This document shows positions 36,094 to 45,381 of a DNA stretch of 64,000 nt, piece after piece. The position numbers and the translations under genes were made by a program. Source of the DNA: Pseudomonas parasichuanensis (GTDB lineage: Bacteria > Pseudomonadota > Gammaproteobacteria > Pseudomonadales > Pseudomonadaceae); NCBI RefSeq assembly GCF_021601385.1, contig NZ_BQHO01000032.1:1-64000 (forward strand). The letters are read 5' to 3'. Within the stretch, counting starts at the first letter, position 1, and every line of letters starts with the position of its first letter. The notes under the pieces are model-generated. The model saw nothing but the letters and a program-made list of their open reading frames with translations, was not told the DNA's origin and ran no database searches.

Positions 36094-38295
36094 TCAGCTG
36101 GAATGGGCGATATGCCCTTCGACCAGGTCGTCCGCAGGTGCTTCTTCGCCCGGCAGGGCGGTGATGACACTGAAGTCGCTGACTTCGACTTCACCGCCGC
36201 CGTACCCCAGCAAGTGGAAGGAAAACGCCTTGCGTTGCGTCGGGTTGTCGAAGTCGAACTCCATCTCCAATGGCTGGTTGGCGGTGACCAGCACCTCTTC
36301 GGGCAGGCCCAGCTGCACGTCCTGCTCGCTTTCCTTGGCCTTGAGACGGATGTAGGCGTCGTGCTGCGGGTCGAGCGCGCGGACCTTGATGCGCACCTTG
36401 GTGCGCGAACCTTCGGGCATTTCCAGGTACTGGGCGCCGATCAGGTTGTCGGCCCAATCGTCGCGGATACGTTCATGCAGGGCAATGGGCGCCGGCCCGC
36501 CAAACTGGTAGCGCAGGTTGAGCGGGGTTTGCAGCAGCGACTGGTCGAGGGTTGTGGCCAGCAGATTGATCTGTGGCCCGAGGTTGTCCTCACCACGGCC
36601 AAGGAACATGGCCTGCTCGGCGATGAAGCCTTCGCTGGCGTAGCGTCGGCAGCGTTGCTGGAAGTCGCACTCGCTGAGGGTGCCCAGGCCGTCGTGGTAG
36701 CGCAGCACACCGTTGGTGTAGGCGATGATCTCGCGGCCGGTGTCGTAGTCGCGGTACAACGAGCGCCCGGCCAGGGCTGCCGGAATCGGCAGGGCAAAAT
36801 AATCGAGCAGCGAGGTGGCCAGGTCGACGTGGCCGTAGGTGCCGCGCTTGAGCCGTGGCAGCTGTGCCTGCTCGGGGGCGAGGGTCAGGTTGAAGCCCCA
36901 GGATGACGCCAGGCGCACGCCATCGATGCCGTGGGACTCGTCCGAGGTGATCACCACCAGGGTGTCCTTGAGCACCCCCTGGCGCTCCAGGTTGTCGAGG
37001 AAGCTGCCCAGGGCATCGTCGAGGTAGGCGACGGCGGCCTGCTTGGCGGTGTCGTAGCGTTGCAGGTAGTCCTCGGGCGCCGAGTAGGGCTGGTGGGTAC
37101 CGACCGTGAGCAGGGTGAGCATCCAGGGTTGGCGCTGCTTGCGCAGCTCGCCGACATAGCCCAGGGCGCCCTCGAAGAAGGCGCGGTCGTCCTTGCCCCA
37201 GGGGAACTCCAGGTAGTTGTCGTTGTTGAACCATTCCAGGCCATGCACGGCGTCGAAGCCGATGTGCGGCATGATCCGGTCCTTGGCCATGAAGCGCAGC
37301 CCGGCGCCTTGCAGGTAATGGGTGGCGAAGCCGGCCTGGCGCAACTGGGCCGGCAGGCAGGCCTGGTTGCGCAGGTCCTGGGTCAGCAGCTCGACGCCCT
37401 TGGGCGTGCCGTTGGCCAACTTGTCGTAGTCGCCGCAGAGCATGGCGTACAGGCCGCGTATGGTCTGGTGGGTGTGCAGCACGTAGTCCGGGGTGTTCAT
37501 GCCGCGCTCGGCCCAGCGGCTGAGGTTGGGCATCAGGTCTTCGCTGTAGTGGCTGCCGATGGCCTCGCGGTTGGCGCGGATATAGGCGCCGGGGATGCCT
37601 TCGAGGGTGATGACCAGCAGGTTGCGGGCGCTGCCAGGGCCGGCCAGCAGTTTCTGGCCGTTGAGGTCGGCCTGGGTCAGTCCGGTGCTGGGCAGCGGTG
37701 TCACAGGGGTTTCGCCGACGGCGAGTACCCGCGCACGATGCTGCAGGTCGCCGGTGGCGGCCGACAGCAGTTGGTGGGGGAGGTTGTATTGGCGCCACTG
37801 ATCGGCATCGGAGGGGAACAGCTGCTCGCTGCCCCAGTGCGCTGTCAGCAGTAGCACAGGCAGTGCCCAGGCAGTGCGCGGCAAGGGCGTGCTGCGCTGG
37901 CCCCGGCTGTACCAGCTGCTGGCCAGCAGCACCAGCAAGGCGCTGGCCAGTAGCCAGGGCAGCCAGGGGTGGGCGAGGGCGCCGCCGGTGGAGTTCTCCA
38001 TGAACTGCGGATCGAACAGGTAATGCAGGTCGGTCTGGTTGGGCAAGCGGCCGACGGCGCTGACCAGCTCGGCCGAGGCGATCAGCAACGCGCCCCATGC
38101 CAGCAGCACGGGCAGCGCCAGCCAGGTAGGCCAGCGCCGCAACAGCAACACCAGCAGGCTGCCGATGGCCAGGTCGGAGAGGTAGCCCAGGGGGGCGGAC
38201 CAGCCAAGCAGGGCACGTACCACCAGGGGGATGACCAGTACCAGCGTAATCAGGGCGAGCAGCCGGGCGCCCGGGTGGCCAAGCATGTTTCTCAC
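36094..38295 (-). CDS. LTA-synthase-like membrane sulfatase/phosphoglycerol transferase
   Basis: The 733-residue protein has about five N-terminal membrane helices, then a periplasmic alkaline-phosphatase-fold domain. The metal and nucleophile regions are visible as VITLEGIPG, HTHQTIRGL (candidate Thr nucleophile) and ITSDESHGIDG. Members add phosphoglycerol or phosphoethanolamine groups to surface glycans or lipids; the substrate here is unknown. GTG 38295 has AGGA eight bases upstream; the in-frame ATG at 38286 is the alternative. Confidence 0.8.
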   Translation of the reverse strand: MRNMLGHPGARLLALITLVLVIPLVVRALLGWSAPLGYLSDLAIGSLLVLLLRRWPTWLALPVLLAWGALLIASAELVSAVGRLPNQTDLHYLFDPQFMENSTGGALAHPWLPWLLASALLVLLASSWYSRGQRSTPLPRTAWALPVLLLTAHWGSEQLFPSDADQWRQYNLPHQLLSAATGDLQHRARVLAVGETPVTPLPSTGLTQADLNGQKLLAGPGSARNLLVITLEGIPGAYIRANREAIGSHYSEDLMPNLSRWAERGMNTPDYVLHTHQTIRGLYAMLCGDYDKLANGTPKGVELLTQDLRNQACLPAQLRQAGFATHYLQGAGLRFMAKDRIMPHIGFDAVHGLEWFNNDNYLEFPWGKDDRAFFEGALGYVGELRKQRQPWMLTLLTVGTHQPYSAPEDYLQRYDTAKQAAVAYLDDALGSFLDNLERQGVLKDTLVVITSDESHGIDGVRLASSWGFNLTLAPEQAQLPRLKRGTYGHVDLATSLLDYFALPIPAALAGRSLYRDYDTGREIIAYTNGVLRYHDGLGTLSECDFQQRCRRYASEGFIAEQAMFLGRGEDNLGPQINLLATTLDQSLLQTPLNLRYQFGGPAPIALHERIRDDWADNLIGAQYLEMPEGSRTKVRIKVRALDPQHDAYIRLKAKESEQDVQLGLPEEVLVTANQPLEMEFDFDNPTQRKAFSFHLLGYGGGEVEVSDFSVITALPGEEAPADDLVEGHIAHSS

Positions 38296-38431
38296 GTAAG
38301 CAGTCCTCTTGCCATCAAATCGTCACACAAAAGTGCTGAATGATATCAGGCCGGAGGTAGGAAGTTGCTGTAGGACAAGGTTGGTAACCAAAACGCGGGC
38401 TCGCCATGCGAGCCCAGTTGTGCGGGTAACC

Positions 38432-39709
38432 TCAGAAGTAGTAGGGGAATTTAAGACTGAAGGAAAAGTCCGGTGCGTCGTCGGTCAGGCCAATGGCCAG
38501 GTTCGGCACGATGGTCAGGTTGTCGGTGGCGGCGAAGGTCAGGCCGACGTTGAAGTTGGCCGCGTTGTAGTCGCTGTTGGTGATCGACTGCCAATCGCCA
38601 CCGTCCGGTCTGATTTTGCTTTTGCGAGCGAACTGGTCGGTTACCGAGAACGACATGCTCATCCGTTCGTTCAGGGCGAAGGCGATACCGCCGCCAATCT
38701 GCCAGGAGTCGCCGAGTTTCACGTCGCCTTTGACCTTGCTGTTGACCTGCGGGCTGATGTCGCTGAACGAGTCCTGCATGTTGTAGGTATAGGACAAGCT
38801 GCCGAACAGCACGGCAGGGTCGAAGGTCTTGACCAGCGAGATGCCCGGGGTGATCGCCCACACACCGTTGCCGGTCGGGAGGTCCTCAGGGATCGCAAGG
38901 TTGTCGTTACCCGGATCCTGAATGAGCTTGATGCCATAGGGGTCCTTGCCGGTCGGCGCCTTGATGCGCAGCGTGGCGACTGCATCTGGCCAGTTTTCCG
39001 ATTCGTCGATGAACTTGTAGGCCACACCGACGTTGACGTCGCCGATGGTCGGATCGCGGGTGACTGTGCCATCGGACGTCGCTCCGGCGGCCCCCCCTGC
39101 GCCGCCTGAGGAGTAGGTGGACTCGCGGTACACGATGGGTACGTTGACGTCGAACTGCCAGCGCTGAGCGAGGTTGTAGCGGGCTGTCAGGTCCAGGGTC
39201 CAGTTATCGGCCTTGATCCGGTCGATGTTGATGTTGCCAAGGAAGATCGAGTCCAGCGCCAGGAAGCCGTTGAGGGTCAGCGCGCGGGTATCGTAGTGGG
39301 TGTAGGTCAGGCCGGTTTCGACGCTGAACTTGCCGCCACCAAAGAAGCCGCTGGCTTCGTCGTACAGGTTGGAGACGCTTTGCGCGGGTTGGGAGTCGTC
39401 CTGAAGCGACTGGCCATAGGAACTTCCGGAGGTGCCTGGTGCACCGGCGGCCACGGTTTGCGCCCCCTTGACCCCTTCGGCAGGCGACTTGACCAGGCGT
39501 TTTGGCGCAGGTGCAGGCGGGGCTTCCTCCACCTGCCGCAGGCGTTGCTCCAGCACCATCAAGGCATTTTGTTGCGTTTCATAACGTTGTTTCAGCTGGA
39601 TTAGCTCTTGTTTCAGCGCTTCGACCTGCGGGTCCGATGCTGCAAGCAACGTGGCCGGGGCCAAGGTACTCAAACAGACGATGGTTCTGAACGTCAACAA
39701 ACGATGCAT
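38432..39709 (-). CDS. fapF: FapF, outer-membrane channel for functional amyloid export
   Basis: The 425-residue protein has a signal peptide, an N-terminal coiled coil ([17 protein letters not shown], the known trimerisation and plug segment), a Pro-rich linker and a C-terminal beta-barrel of about 300 residues ending KFPYYF. FapF trimers secrete the Fap proteins across the outer membrane. It is the last gene of the fap operon, 46 bp after fapE. Confidence 0.93.
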   Translation of the reverse strand: MHRLLTFRTIVCLSTLAPATLLAASDPQVEALKQELIQLKQRYETQQNALMVLEQRLRQVEEAPPAPAPKRLVKSPAEGVKGAQTVAAGAPGTSGSSYGQSLQDDSQPAQSVSNLYDEASGFFGGGKFSVETGLTYTHYDTRALTLNGFLALDSIFLGNINIDRIKADNWTLDLTARYNLAQRWQFDVNVPIVYRESTYSSGGAGGAAGATSDGTVTRDPTIGDVNVGVAYKFIDESENWPDAVATLRIKAPTGKDPYGIKLIQDPGNDNLAIPEDLPTGNGVWAITPGISLVKTFDPAVLFGSLSYTYNMQDSFSDISPQVNSKVKGDVKLGDSWQIGGGIAFALNERMSMSFSVTDQFARKSKIRPDGGDWQSITNSDYNAANFNVGLTFAATDNLTIVPNLAIGLTDDAPDFSFSLKFPYYF

Positions 39710-39755
39710 GGATAAGCCGTCCCTTCTGACTGCATACGATGAGACTGAGCGTAGA

Positions 39756-40502
39756 TCAGTATCCGAGATTGCGAAGGCCTTTGAGTTGGTCCAGGTTTAC
39801 GTTCATCGGGCCGGTTGCGGCAGGGTTGTCGCGCAGCACCACATTGAGCGAAGTGAGGTTGCGTACCTGGTTGCTGCTACCCAGCAAGGTCGTGTTCTGC
39901 ATCAAGCCGCCCTGGCCCAGGCGCTGCAGGGTATTGCCCTGGTTGTTGTTGGCGACGATGTTCATTTGCACACCGTTGCCGTTCGAGGAAACGCTCAGCG
40001 AGCCTGCGCCATTGGCGCCGGTCAGCGTCGACCCCGCAGCCAGCGCCTGGCCTTGCGGTTGGCCGGCCGGTGCTTCGCTGCCCTTGGCGACGTTGATATC
40101 GACATTGTTATAGGCACTGTTGTAGTCGCCCGCCGCGCGCACCACCTGGGTGACGCCCTCGGTGGTATTGAGACCGCCGCCGCCGGTGACGCTACCGGTG
40201 CCGGTACTTTGCGCCTGCGACGAGCCGTTGCCTTTTTCATTGATCATCGACACATAGAACTGTGGCTTGATGGTCGACTGCTGGATCTGCATCGAGGAGG
40301 TGGCGCCGATCACTTCACCGTTGGCGTTCTGCCAGGTGCTGGTCATGACGATGCCGAAACTGACGATCCGCCCCGGCATTACGTAGCGACCGCGCAGGTT
40401 GGCCAGCTCCTGGTCCTTCAGTTCGATGGGTTTGAACGACTGTGCCTGGGTAGGCAGGCTGGCGGCCAGGCACGCCGCGATCAGCCAGAATGGAGTCTTC
40501 AT
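39756..40502 (-). CDS. fapE: FapE, minor Fap fibre component/export factor
   Basis: The 248-residue protein has a signal peptide (cleavage near TQAQS) and a low-complexity Asn/Gly/Gln-rich secreted body ([20 protein letters not shown]). Conserved FapE features include the LANLRGRYV segment near the N terminus. It is thought to be a minor component of the fibres and possibly an extracellular assembly factor. It sits between fapD and fapF. Confidence 0.9.
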   Translation of the reverse strand: MKTPFWLIAACLAASLPTQAQSFKPIELKDQELANLRGRYVMPGRIVSFGIVMTSTWQNANGEVIGATSSMQIQQSTIKPQFYVSMINEKGNGSSQAQSTGTGSVTGGGGLNTTEGVTQVVRAAGDYNSAYNNVDINVAKGSEAPAGQPQGQALAAGSTLTGANGAGSLSVSSNGNGVQMNIVANNNQGNTLQRLGQGGLMQNTTLLGSSNQVRNLTSLNVVLRDNPAATGPMNVNLDQLKGLRNLGY

Positions 40503-40535
40503 GGGATGCTCCCCAGGGCGTCATGCCCAGAATCG

Positions 40536-41216
40536 TTAGAAGAAGTCGCTTGGGATGAAGCCGAAGTCCAGCAGCTCGGCGTCCTTCACCGGGGTGAAGT
40601 GGTCGATGCGGTTCTTGGCGCTGAGCGGCAGTGGCGGGGCGAGCAGCACATTGCCCTTGTCGTAGCCCTGGCCGATGACGGCGAAGATGATGCCGTTCCA
40701 GCCCTTGACGAAATCATCGATTTTGAAGCGCTTGTGGCCCAGTACCGGGTCACCGATGTAGACCCAGCCTCTGTCGACCCGCTGCATGACCACGAAATGC
40801 TTGTAGCCACGGATGTCCATCAGCACCACGACGGGGATGCGGACGTCATGCAGGGATTCGGGGGCTACCCGGTAGCCGCGGGCGCGCATGCCCAGGCTTT
40901 CCACGTAGCGTTTCATGTCGAGCATCGAGAAACCCTGGGTGCGGACCAGGTCCTGGTCGGCATTTTCCAGCATGCCCTCGATCACATGGTGTTCGTCCAC
41001 GTCCAGCCAGTAGGCCTGGCGCAGGATGGTCGCCAGCGCCGCGGCGCCGCAACTGAAGTCGGTTTTCTGTTGCACCAGGTCGGCGAACTTGCGCTCGCGA
41101 ACGCTCTGGATCGGTTTGTAGATCACCGCGCCGCCCGGCAGGACGGACAACGGCATCTGGGCGGCTTCGCTCACACTGGCCAGGCACAGCAGGAACGCCA
41201 AGGCGACAATACGCAT
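40536..41216 (-). CDS. fapD: FapD, C39-family cysteine protease of the fap system
   Basis: The 226-residue precursor has a signal peptide (LALLCLASVSEA-like) and a C39 peptidase domain with catalytic Cys in DFSCGAAALA, His in GYKHFVVMQ and Asp in YIGDPVLG. Unlike C39 exporters it has no membrane or ATPase part. It is proposed to process Fap proteins in the periplasm. I chose ATG 41216; a start five codons upstream is possible but lacks a clear ribosome site. Confidence 0.9.
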   Translation of the reverse strand: MRIVALAFLLCLASVSEAAQMPLSVLPGGAVIYKPIQSVRERKFADLVQQKTDFSCGAAALATILRQAYWLDVDEHHVIEGMLENADQDLVRTQGFSMLDMKRYVESLGMRARGYRVAPESLHDVRIPVVVLMDIRGYKHFVVMQRVDRGWVYIGDPVLGHKRFKIDDFVKGWNGIIFAVIGQGYDKGNVLLAPPLPLSAKNRIDHFTPVKDAELLDFGFIPSDFF

Positions 41217-41281
41217 GTTCGATGCCCCCATCGGTCTTGTTAGAAGAAGGCCCCCCGAAGGGGGCCTCCAGGCTGGTGCTA

Positions 41282-42769
41282 TCAGAACGAGGTGTTGGAG
41301 ATGGCCAGCGAGTTGCTTTGCTGGTTGCCCACACCGGCTGCCACGTTGACGCCCAGGTTGCCGCTGCCACCGTTCACCGATCCACTCAGGGTAGCGGTGT
41401 TGGTCACAGGGTTGGCCCAGCCGGTCGGGGTCAGCACTTGGAAGGACACGCTGTTGCTCAGCGCGTACTCACTAGCTTCGTTGTAGCTCTTCGAGATGCT
41501 GTCCGACGATTGCGAAGCTTTCTCGCCGGATTTCTCGTAGGCCGAAGCGTTGGCTTTTTCCCATGCCGATTCGTGTGCCTTCTCGTACGAGGTATCGCGC
41601 GACTTGTCATAAGACGAGTCATGGTTACGGTCATACGAAGAGTCATACGCCTTCTCGAACGACGAGTTGAGGGACTTGTCGAACGAAGAGTTGCTGGACG
41701 ACTCGTGCGACTTGTCGATCGACGCGTTAAGCGAAGCGTTGAGCGAGGCGTCGAAGTCGGAGCTGCTGGAGCGCGTACGGTTGCCATTGGTTTGCGACTG
41801 CGAGGCACTGCCCGAGGCGCTGGCATCCAGCGAGGCGTTGAGCGAAGCGCTCGACGACGAGCTGTGGTCGCGGCTGGCGGTGCCATTGGCATTCCAGCTG
41901 TTGGAGCCGCTGGCATTCATGCTGTTGGAGCCGCTGGAGCTGCTGCTGTTGGAGCCGCTTGCGGTCATGCTGGTCGAACCGCTGGAGCTGCTGCTGTGCG
42001 AGCCGCTGGCGCTGCTGCTGTTGGAGCCAGATGCGCTGTAGCTGGAGCTGGAGCTCTTGTCGACGCTGGCATCGAACGAACCGCTACGCGAAGCCGAACC
42101 ACTTTGGGTGGTGGTGAAGGTCAGCGTATCCACACGGTAGGTGCGGTCGGCATTGTTGTTAACAGTCAGGCCGGGGCCATTCTGGTCGGCCGAGGCGGTG
42201 GCAGTGGAGTTGCCGATGGGCGCACTGTTGTTGGCAATGGCCATGGTGTTTTTCTGCTGGTTCAGGTCGCCGCCAGCGATGTTGATACCCACGTTGCCGC
42301 TGCTGCCGTCAGCCGAGCCACTCATGACTGCGGAGCTCTGGGTCGACCAGTTATTGACGGTGTTGTTGTTGCTGTACTGTTTAACGCTGGCGGTTGCAGT
42401 CGAGGAGCCGAAGACGAAGCTGTTGTCGATGGCAGCATTGTCGGATGCGGTGTTGGCAATGGCCGCTGCGTTGTCCTGTTGGTTGCCGTTACCGGCTGCC
42501 ACGTTGACGCCGACGTTGCCGCTGGCGCCAGCGGCGGAGCTGCTCATCTCGGCATTGTTGACAGTGCCTTCGTTGCGGATCTTGTTGCCGGTGCTTCTTT
42601 GCGTATCGGTAGCTTTGGCGGTGGCGCTGGTGTAGACCGCTTTTGCCGGTGGTGTGTGGTGATTGTTGTGGCCATGGCCACGCCGGTCGTTCTGATCCGC
42701 TTGTGCAGCAACAGCCATGACCGCAGCAATTGCGAAAACCAGAGGCTTGATTGCCATCGAGGGTTTCAT
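41282..42769 (-). CDS. fapC: FapC, major functional amyloid subunit
   Basis: The 495-residue precursor has a signal peptide (AVAAQADQ), then three imperfect amyloid repeats marked GNVGVNVAAGNGNQQ, GNVGINIAGGDLNQQ and GNLGVNVAAGVGNQQ. The linker between repeats 2 and 3 is over 200 residues long. Its first part is a Ser/Ala/Gly/Asn tract (SGSNS-type units), the second a run of units such as SSYDKSRDTSYEKAHES. No cysteine occurs in the protein. FapC forms the bulk of extracellular fibres in biofilm. It follows fapB by about 48 bp. Confidence 0.95.
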   Translation of the reverse strand: MKPSMAIKPLVFAIAAVMAVAAQADQNDRRGHGHNNHHTPPAKAVYTSATAKATDTQRSTGNKIRNEGTVNNAEMSSSAAGASGNVGVNVAAGNGNQQDNAAAIANTASDNAAIDNSFVFGSSTATASVKQYSNNNTVNNWSTQSSAVMSGSADGSSGNVGINIAGGDLNQQKNTMAIANNSAPIGNSTATASADQNGPGLTVNNNADRTYRVDTLTFTTTQSGSASRSGSFDASVDKSSSSSYSASGSNSSSASGSHSSSSSGSTSMTASGSNSSSSSGSNSMNASGSNSWNANGTASRDHSSSSSASLNASLDASASGSASQSQTNGNRTRSSSSDFDASLNASLNASIDKSHESSSNSSFDKSLNSSFEKAYDSSYDRNHDSSYDKSRDTSYEKAHESAWEKANASAYEKSGEKASQSSDSISKSYNEASEYALSNSVSFQVLTPTGWANPVTNTATLSGSVNGGSGNLGVNVAAGVGNQQSNSLAISNTSF

Positions 42770-42817
42770 GGTGTTTCTCCGTCTTTTTAGGTTAAGTGTT
42801 GTGCTTACCTTGTTGGG

Positions 42818-43390
42818 TCATTCCGCGACCCGGACGCTGAAGGTGTTGGCCATGCGGTTTCCCACCCCGGCGCTCTGATTCAACTGAATCACCCCACGGC
42901 TACCGGTGAATGCCTGGTCACTGGTGCTGACCTGGCGATAGCCGGGTGCGGAGTCAGTTGCATCGGAGGTGTTGCGCAGCGCCACGTTCTGTTGCAACAG
43001 GACGCTGTCATCGAGACTTTGCGGTTGTGCACTGATGCTGATGCGCAGTGCGTTGGCTTGCTGGGTGTTTGCGCCTGCGCTCTGGTTCACGCCCAGTGCG
43101 CCGTTGCCATGGCTGAAGGCATCACCCTTGATGTTGGCCTGGCTGTCCCTGGCCGGGTTGACCGGGCTGCGCAGGCGCTGGCGGATATCGGTGGTTGCGT
43201 TGGCCGAGTGGCCGTTGGCGATGGCGCGGGCATTGGCCTGCTGCTGCAGGTCGCCAGCGGCCTGGTTGACCGACACGTTGCCCTGGTACTGGGCGGCGGA
43301 ACTGTCGATGGTCGCGTTGTCGATCACGGGGGACTGGGCGAAAACCGGTGCACTGCAGAGCGTGGCGAGAAGCAGCAGTGAATGCCTCAT
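42818..43390 (-). CDS. fapB: FapB, amyloid nucleator/minor subunit
   Basis: The 190-residue precursor has a signal peptide ending at VFAQ and three amyloid repeats marked NVSVNQAAGDLQQQANA, ALGVNQSAGANTQQANA and VIQLNQSAGVGNRMAN, with shorter linkers than FapC. It is regarded as the nucleator for FapC polymerisation. The start codon lies 1 bp after the fapA stop, so translation is probably coupled. Confidence 0.93.
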   Translation of the reverse strand: MRHSLLLLATLCSAPVFAQSPVIDNATIDSSAAQYQGNVSVNQAAGDLQQQANARAIANGHSANATTDIRQRLRSPVNPARDSQANIKGDAFSHGNGALGVNQSAGANTQQANALRISISAQPQSLDDSVLLQQNVALRNTSDATDSAPGYRQVSTSDQAFTGSRGVIQLNQSAGVGNRMANTFSVRVAE

Positions 43391-43391
43391 G

Positions 43392-43829
43392 TCATTTGCC
43401 TCCGCTCAGGACTTGCAGGGGCGCAAGGCCGCGCTGCACGCTGGAGTTGACCATGTTGGCGATGCCGGTGCCCGAGCCGGTGCCACGCCCGGCAGCCTGG
43501 TTGGACAATTGCGTCTGAGTACTGATGTGGCCGCCCAGGTTGCTGGTCTGCTGGGTGATCAGGGACGAGATGCCCGCGCCGCTGCTGATGCTGGCGAAAT
43601 CACCATCGCTCAGTTCGTTGGTCTGCCTGAGGACCTGCGCCGAAGGGTTGACATTGACCGTGGTCGGGGAGGGGTCCGGAACGAGCGGGTAGCGTATTGC
43701 GTTGCGCACCTGGACGTCACGGGTGATGACGATGATGCCGTTATCGGCTTGGGCCGTCAGGCTCAGGCTTGCCCCCAGGGTTAAGCCGACCAGCAGCAGG
43801 CAAGACACGCCTCTGTCGAATTTCCTCAC
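43392..43829 (-). CDS. fapA: FapA, regulator of amyloid composition
   Basis: The 145-residue precursor has a signal peptide (TLGASLSLTAQA) and a Ser/Gln/Asn-rich body that ends SVQRGLAPLQVLSGGK. FapA is the first gene of fap operons and influences how FapB and FapC are distributed in fibres, perhaps as a chaperone. The start is GTG 43829 with AAGGAG eight bases upstream. It lies about 43 bases after the predicted transcription start of the sigma-54-type promoter. Confidence 0.88.
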   Translation of the reverse strand: MRKFDRGVSCLLLVGLTLGASLSLTAQADNGIIVITRDVQVRNAIRYPLVPDPSPTTVNVNPSAQVLRQTNELSDGDFASISSGAGISSLITQQTSNLGGHISTQTQLSNQAAGRGTGSGTGIANMVNSSVQRGLAPLQVLSGGK

Positions 43830-43881
43830 GATGGCTACTCCTTCACTCGGGCGCTGGTCGTTCAGCGTTGCGAGGACAGAG

Positions 43882-43897
43882 AGCAGAAGCTGTGCCG
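43882..43897 (-). promoter_or_regulatory. Probable sigma-54 promoter of the fap operon
   Basis: On the minus strand the site reads CGGCACAGCTTCTGCT. GG of the -24 box and GC of the -12 box are at exact sigma-54 spacing, with two deviations from TGGCACG-N4-TTGCW outside these dinucleotides and the variable spacer. It would start transcription near 43872. Confidence 0.6.
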
Positions 43898-43959
43898 CTT
43901 TTTGTTTTCCTTTGACAATCAGAGGCTTGTATCGGCTAGCTCGAAAAGCACCGCGATAA

Positions 43960-43979
43960 CTGTCTCAGCACTGAAACAG
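43960..43979. promoter_or_regulatory. Upstream palindrome 1 of the fap operon
   Basis: CTGTCTCAGCACTGAAACAG is a 20-bp inverted repeat with two imperfect pairs, centred about 85 bp upstream of the -12 box. It matches palindrome 2 in its TGTCTCAGC core. Confidence 0.65.
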
Positions 43980-44040
43980 CGGCCAGTCAGCAGGTGCCGC
44001 AGGCCGCGTACTACGGGGGATGTGAAGAGATTGTCGGGCA

Positions 44041-44060
44041 GTGTCTCAGCGCTGAGACAC
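44041..44060. promoter_or_regulatory. Upstream palindrome 2 of the fap operon
   Basis: GTGTCTCAGCGCTGAGACAC is a perfect 20-bp inverted repeat, 81 bp centre to centre from palindrome 1 (about eight helical turns). The pair has the look of enhancer sites for a Fis-type sigma-54 activator. Confidence 0.7.
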
Positions 44061-44126
44061 TTCCCTCACTTCTGGGCGGCGGCCCCCATTTGCGGGAGCT
44101 GCGCGGGGATGGGGTGTATCAATGCG

Positions 44127-44678
44127 TTAACATTCGGTGGCACAGGCTGGCATCTGGCCGTCGAGTAGCCGACCCACTGCGGCGAGGGCGGCCGCGCTGC
44201 GCTGGGCCCAGTCGCCCTCGATTACTTGATGAGGCCGCTGGTGTGCCTGTAGCCAATGCAGGCTGTCGGCGAAGAACTGTTGGCGCTGGGCAAGCTCAGG
44301 CTGGCAGCGCATGCCATCGCCCACCCAGGCCACGCCCTCGGGCCTGAGCAGTAGGTGCAGGTCATAGTGGCGTGCGTTCAGCGCCTGCTCTATCCAGGGC
44401 GGGCAATCTGCGAACAGCGCGCGGCTCCAGAGGATATTGCTCAGCAGGTGGGTGTCCAGGATCAGCAGGTGCGGTGCTTGCTGGCGCGCCTGGTCCTCCC
44501 ACTGCAATTGGCCACGGGCGATGGTGGGGATGTCGGCATAACAGGTGTCACGCTGTTCCTGCTCGATGAAATGGCGCACGTATTCACCCACCAGCACGCC
44601 ACCGAAATGCGCCTGGATCTCGCCGCCAAGCCAGCTCTTGCCGCTGGATTCCGGACCACATAGCACCAGGGTCTTCAT
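44127..44678 (-). CDS. NadR-like ATPase/ribosylnicotinamide kinase domain protein
   Basis: The 183-residue protein has a Walker A motif GPESSGKS (residues 8-15), a VGEYVRHF segment and ILDTHLLSNILW, as in the kinase half of NadR. The NMN adenylyltransferase and DNA-binding parts of full NadR are missing. It probably phosphorylates nicotinamide riboside brought in by PnuC, whose gene overlaps it by 4 bp upstream. ATG 44678 was chosen for that overlap and the family N terminus MKTLVLCG. Confidence 0.83.
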   Translation of the reverse strand: MKTLVLCGPESSGKSWLGGEIQAHFGGVLVGEYVRHFIEQEQRDTCYADIPTIARGQLQWEDQARQQAPHLLILDTHLLSNILWSRALFADCPPWIEQALNARHYDLHLLLRPEGVAWVGDGMRCQPELAQRQQFFADSLHWLQAHQRPHQVIEGDWAQRSAAALAAVGRLLDGQMPACATEC

Positions 44679-45241
44679 GCCACGGCCAGCGCCGGGTCGC
44701 GGCGCCACTCAAGCCAGCCACGCACGGCGATCAGGGTGAACAGGGCGTACAGTGCGGCGGTGAGGTACAGGCCTTTGTACAGGAACAGGCCGACGAAAAT
44801 TACGTCCAGTACCACCCACAGCGCCCAGCATTGCAGGCGCTTCTGGGCCATCCACACTTGCGCCACCAGGCTGAAGCCGGTGAGTGCGGCATCCAGCCAG
44901 GGTTGCGCGGCATCGGTGAAGTTGGCCATGCCTGCCCCCAGCAGCACGCTGGCCAGCAGGCCGACGGCGAGGCCCTTGAGCAGGGGCGCAAGCGTCAGGC
45001 TCGACACGTGCCGCGCTGCTTCGACCCGCTCCGGGCGCGTCCACTGCCACCAGCCGTACAGTTGCAGCACCGCGTAGACCAGTTGCAGCAGCATGTCCGA
45101 GTACAGCTTCACCTCATAGAAGATCCAGCTGTACAGCACCACCATGACCAGGCCGATCGGCCAGCACCAGGGGTTTTGCCGGACGGTGAGCCAGACGGCG
45201 ATGACGCCGAGCGCGGCGGCGAAGAGTTCGAGGCCGGACAT
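44675..45241 (-). CDS. pnuC: Nicotinamide riboside transporter PnuC
   Basis: The 188-residue membrane protein has about seven helices and the family motifs NPWCWPIGL near the N terminus, YAVLQLYGWWQW in the middle and WVVLDVIFVGLFLYKGLY near the C terminus. PnuC imports nicotinamide riboside by facilitated diffusion, with trapping by the kinase encoded next. Confidence 0.9.
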   Translation of the reverse strand: MSGLELFAAALGVIAVWLTVRQNPWCWPIGLVMVVLYSWIFYEVKLYSDMLLQLVYAVLQLYGWWQWTRPERVEAARHVSSLTLAPLLKGLAVGLLASVLLGAGMANFTDAAQPWLDAALTGFSLVAQVWMAQKRLQCWALWVVLDVIFVGLFLYKGLYLTAALYALFTLIAVRGWLEWRRDPALAVA

Positions 45242-45274
45242 CGGCGATCCTTGAAGGCGGGGAAGGGCGCGATG

Positions 45275-45380
45275 CTACAAGCAACCAGCTACAAGCTACA
45301 AGCTTCGACGCAGTGCACATTGAGTGCAGTCTCATGCGAGACCCGCTTTGCTTGCGGCTTGTAGCTTAAAACTTGCAGCT
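45275..45380. repeat. Short AGCTACAA-type repeat pair
   Basis: AGCTACAAGCTACAAGCTT on the left is mirrored by GGCTTGTAGCTTAAAACTTG on the right around a spacer of about 50 bp. It lies between the chemoreceptor and pnuC genes and is a different family from the REPs. Confidence 0.6.
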
Positions 45381-45381
45381 G

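Noticed and set aside
41850-42060. Short repeated DNA units that could suggest a CRISPR-like array
   Set aside because: They are in-frame codon repeats of the Ser/Gly/Asn-rich linker of FapC, with no spacers.
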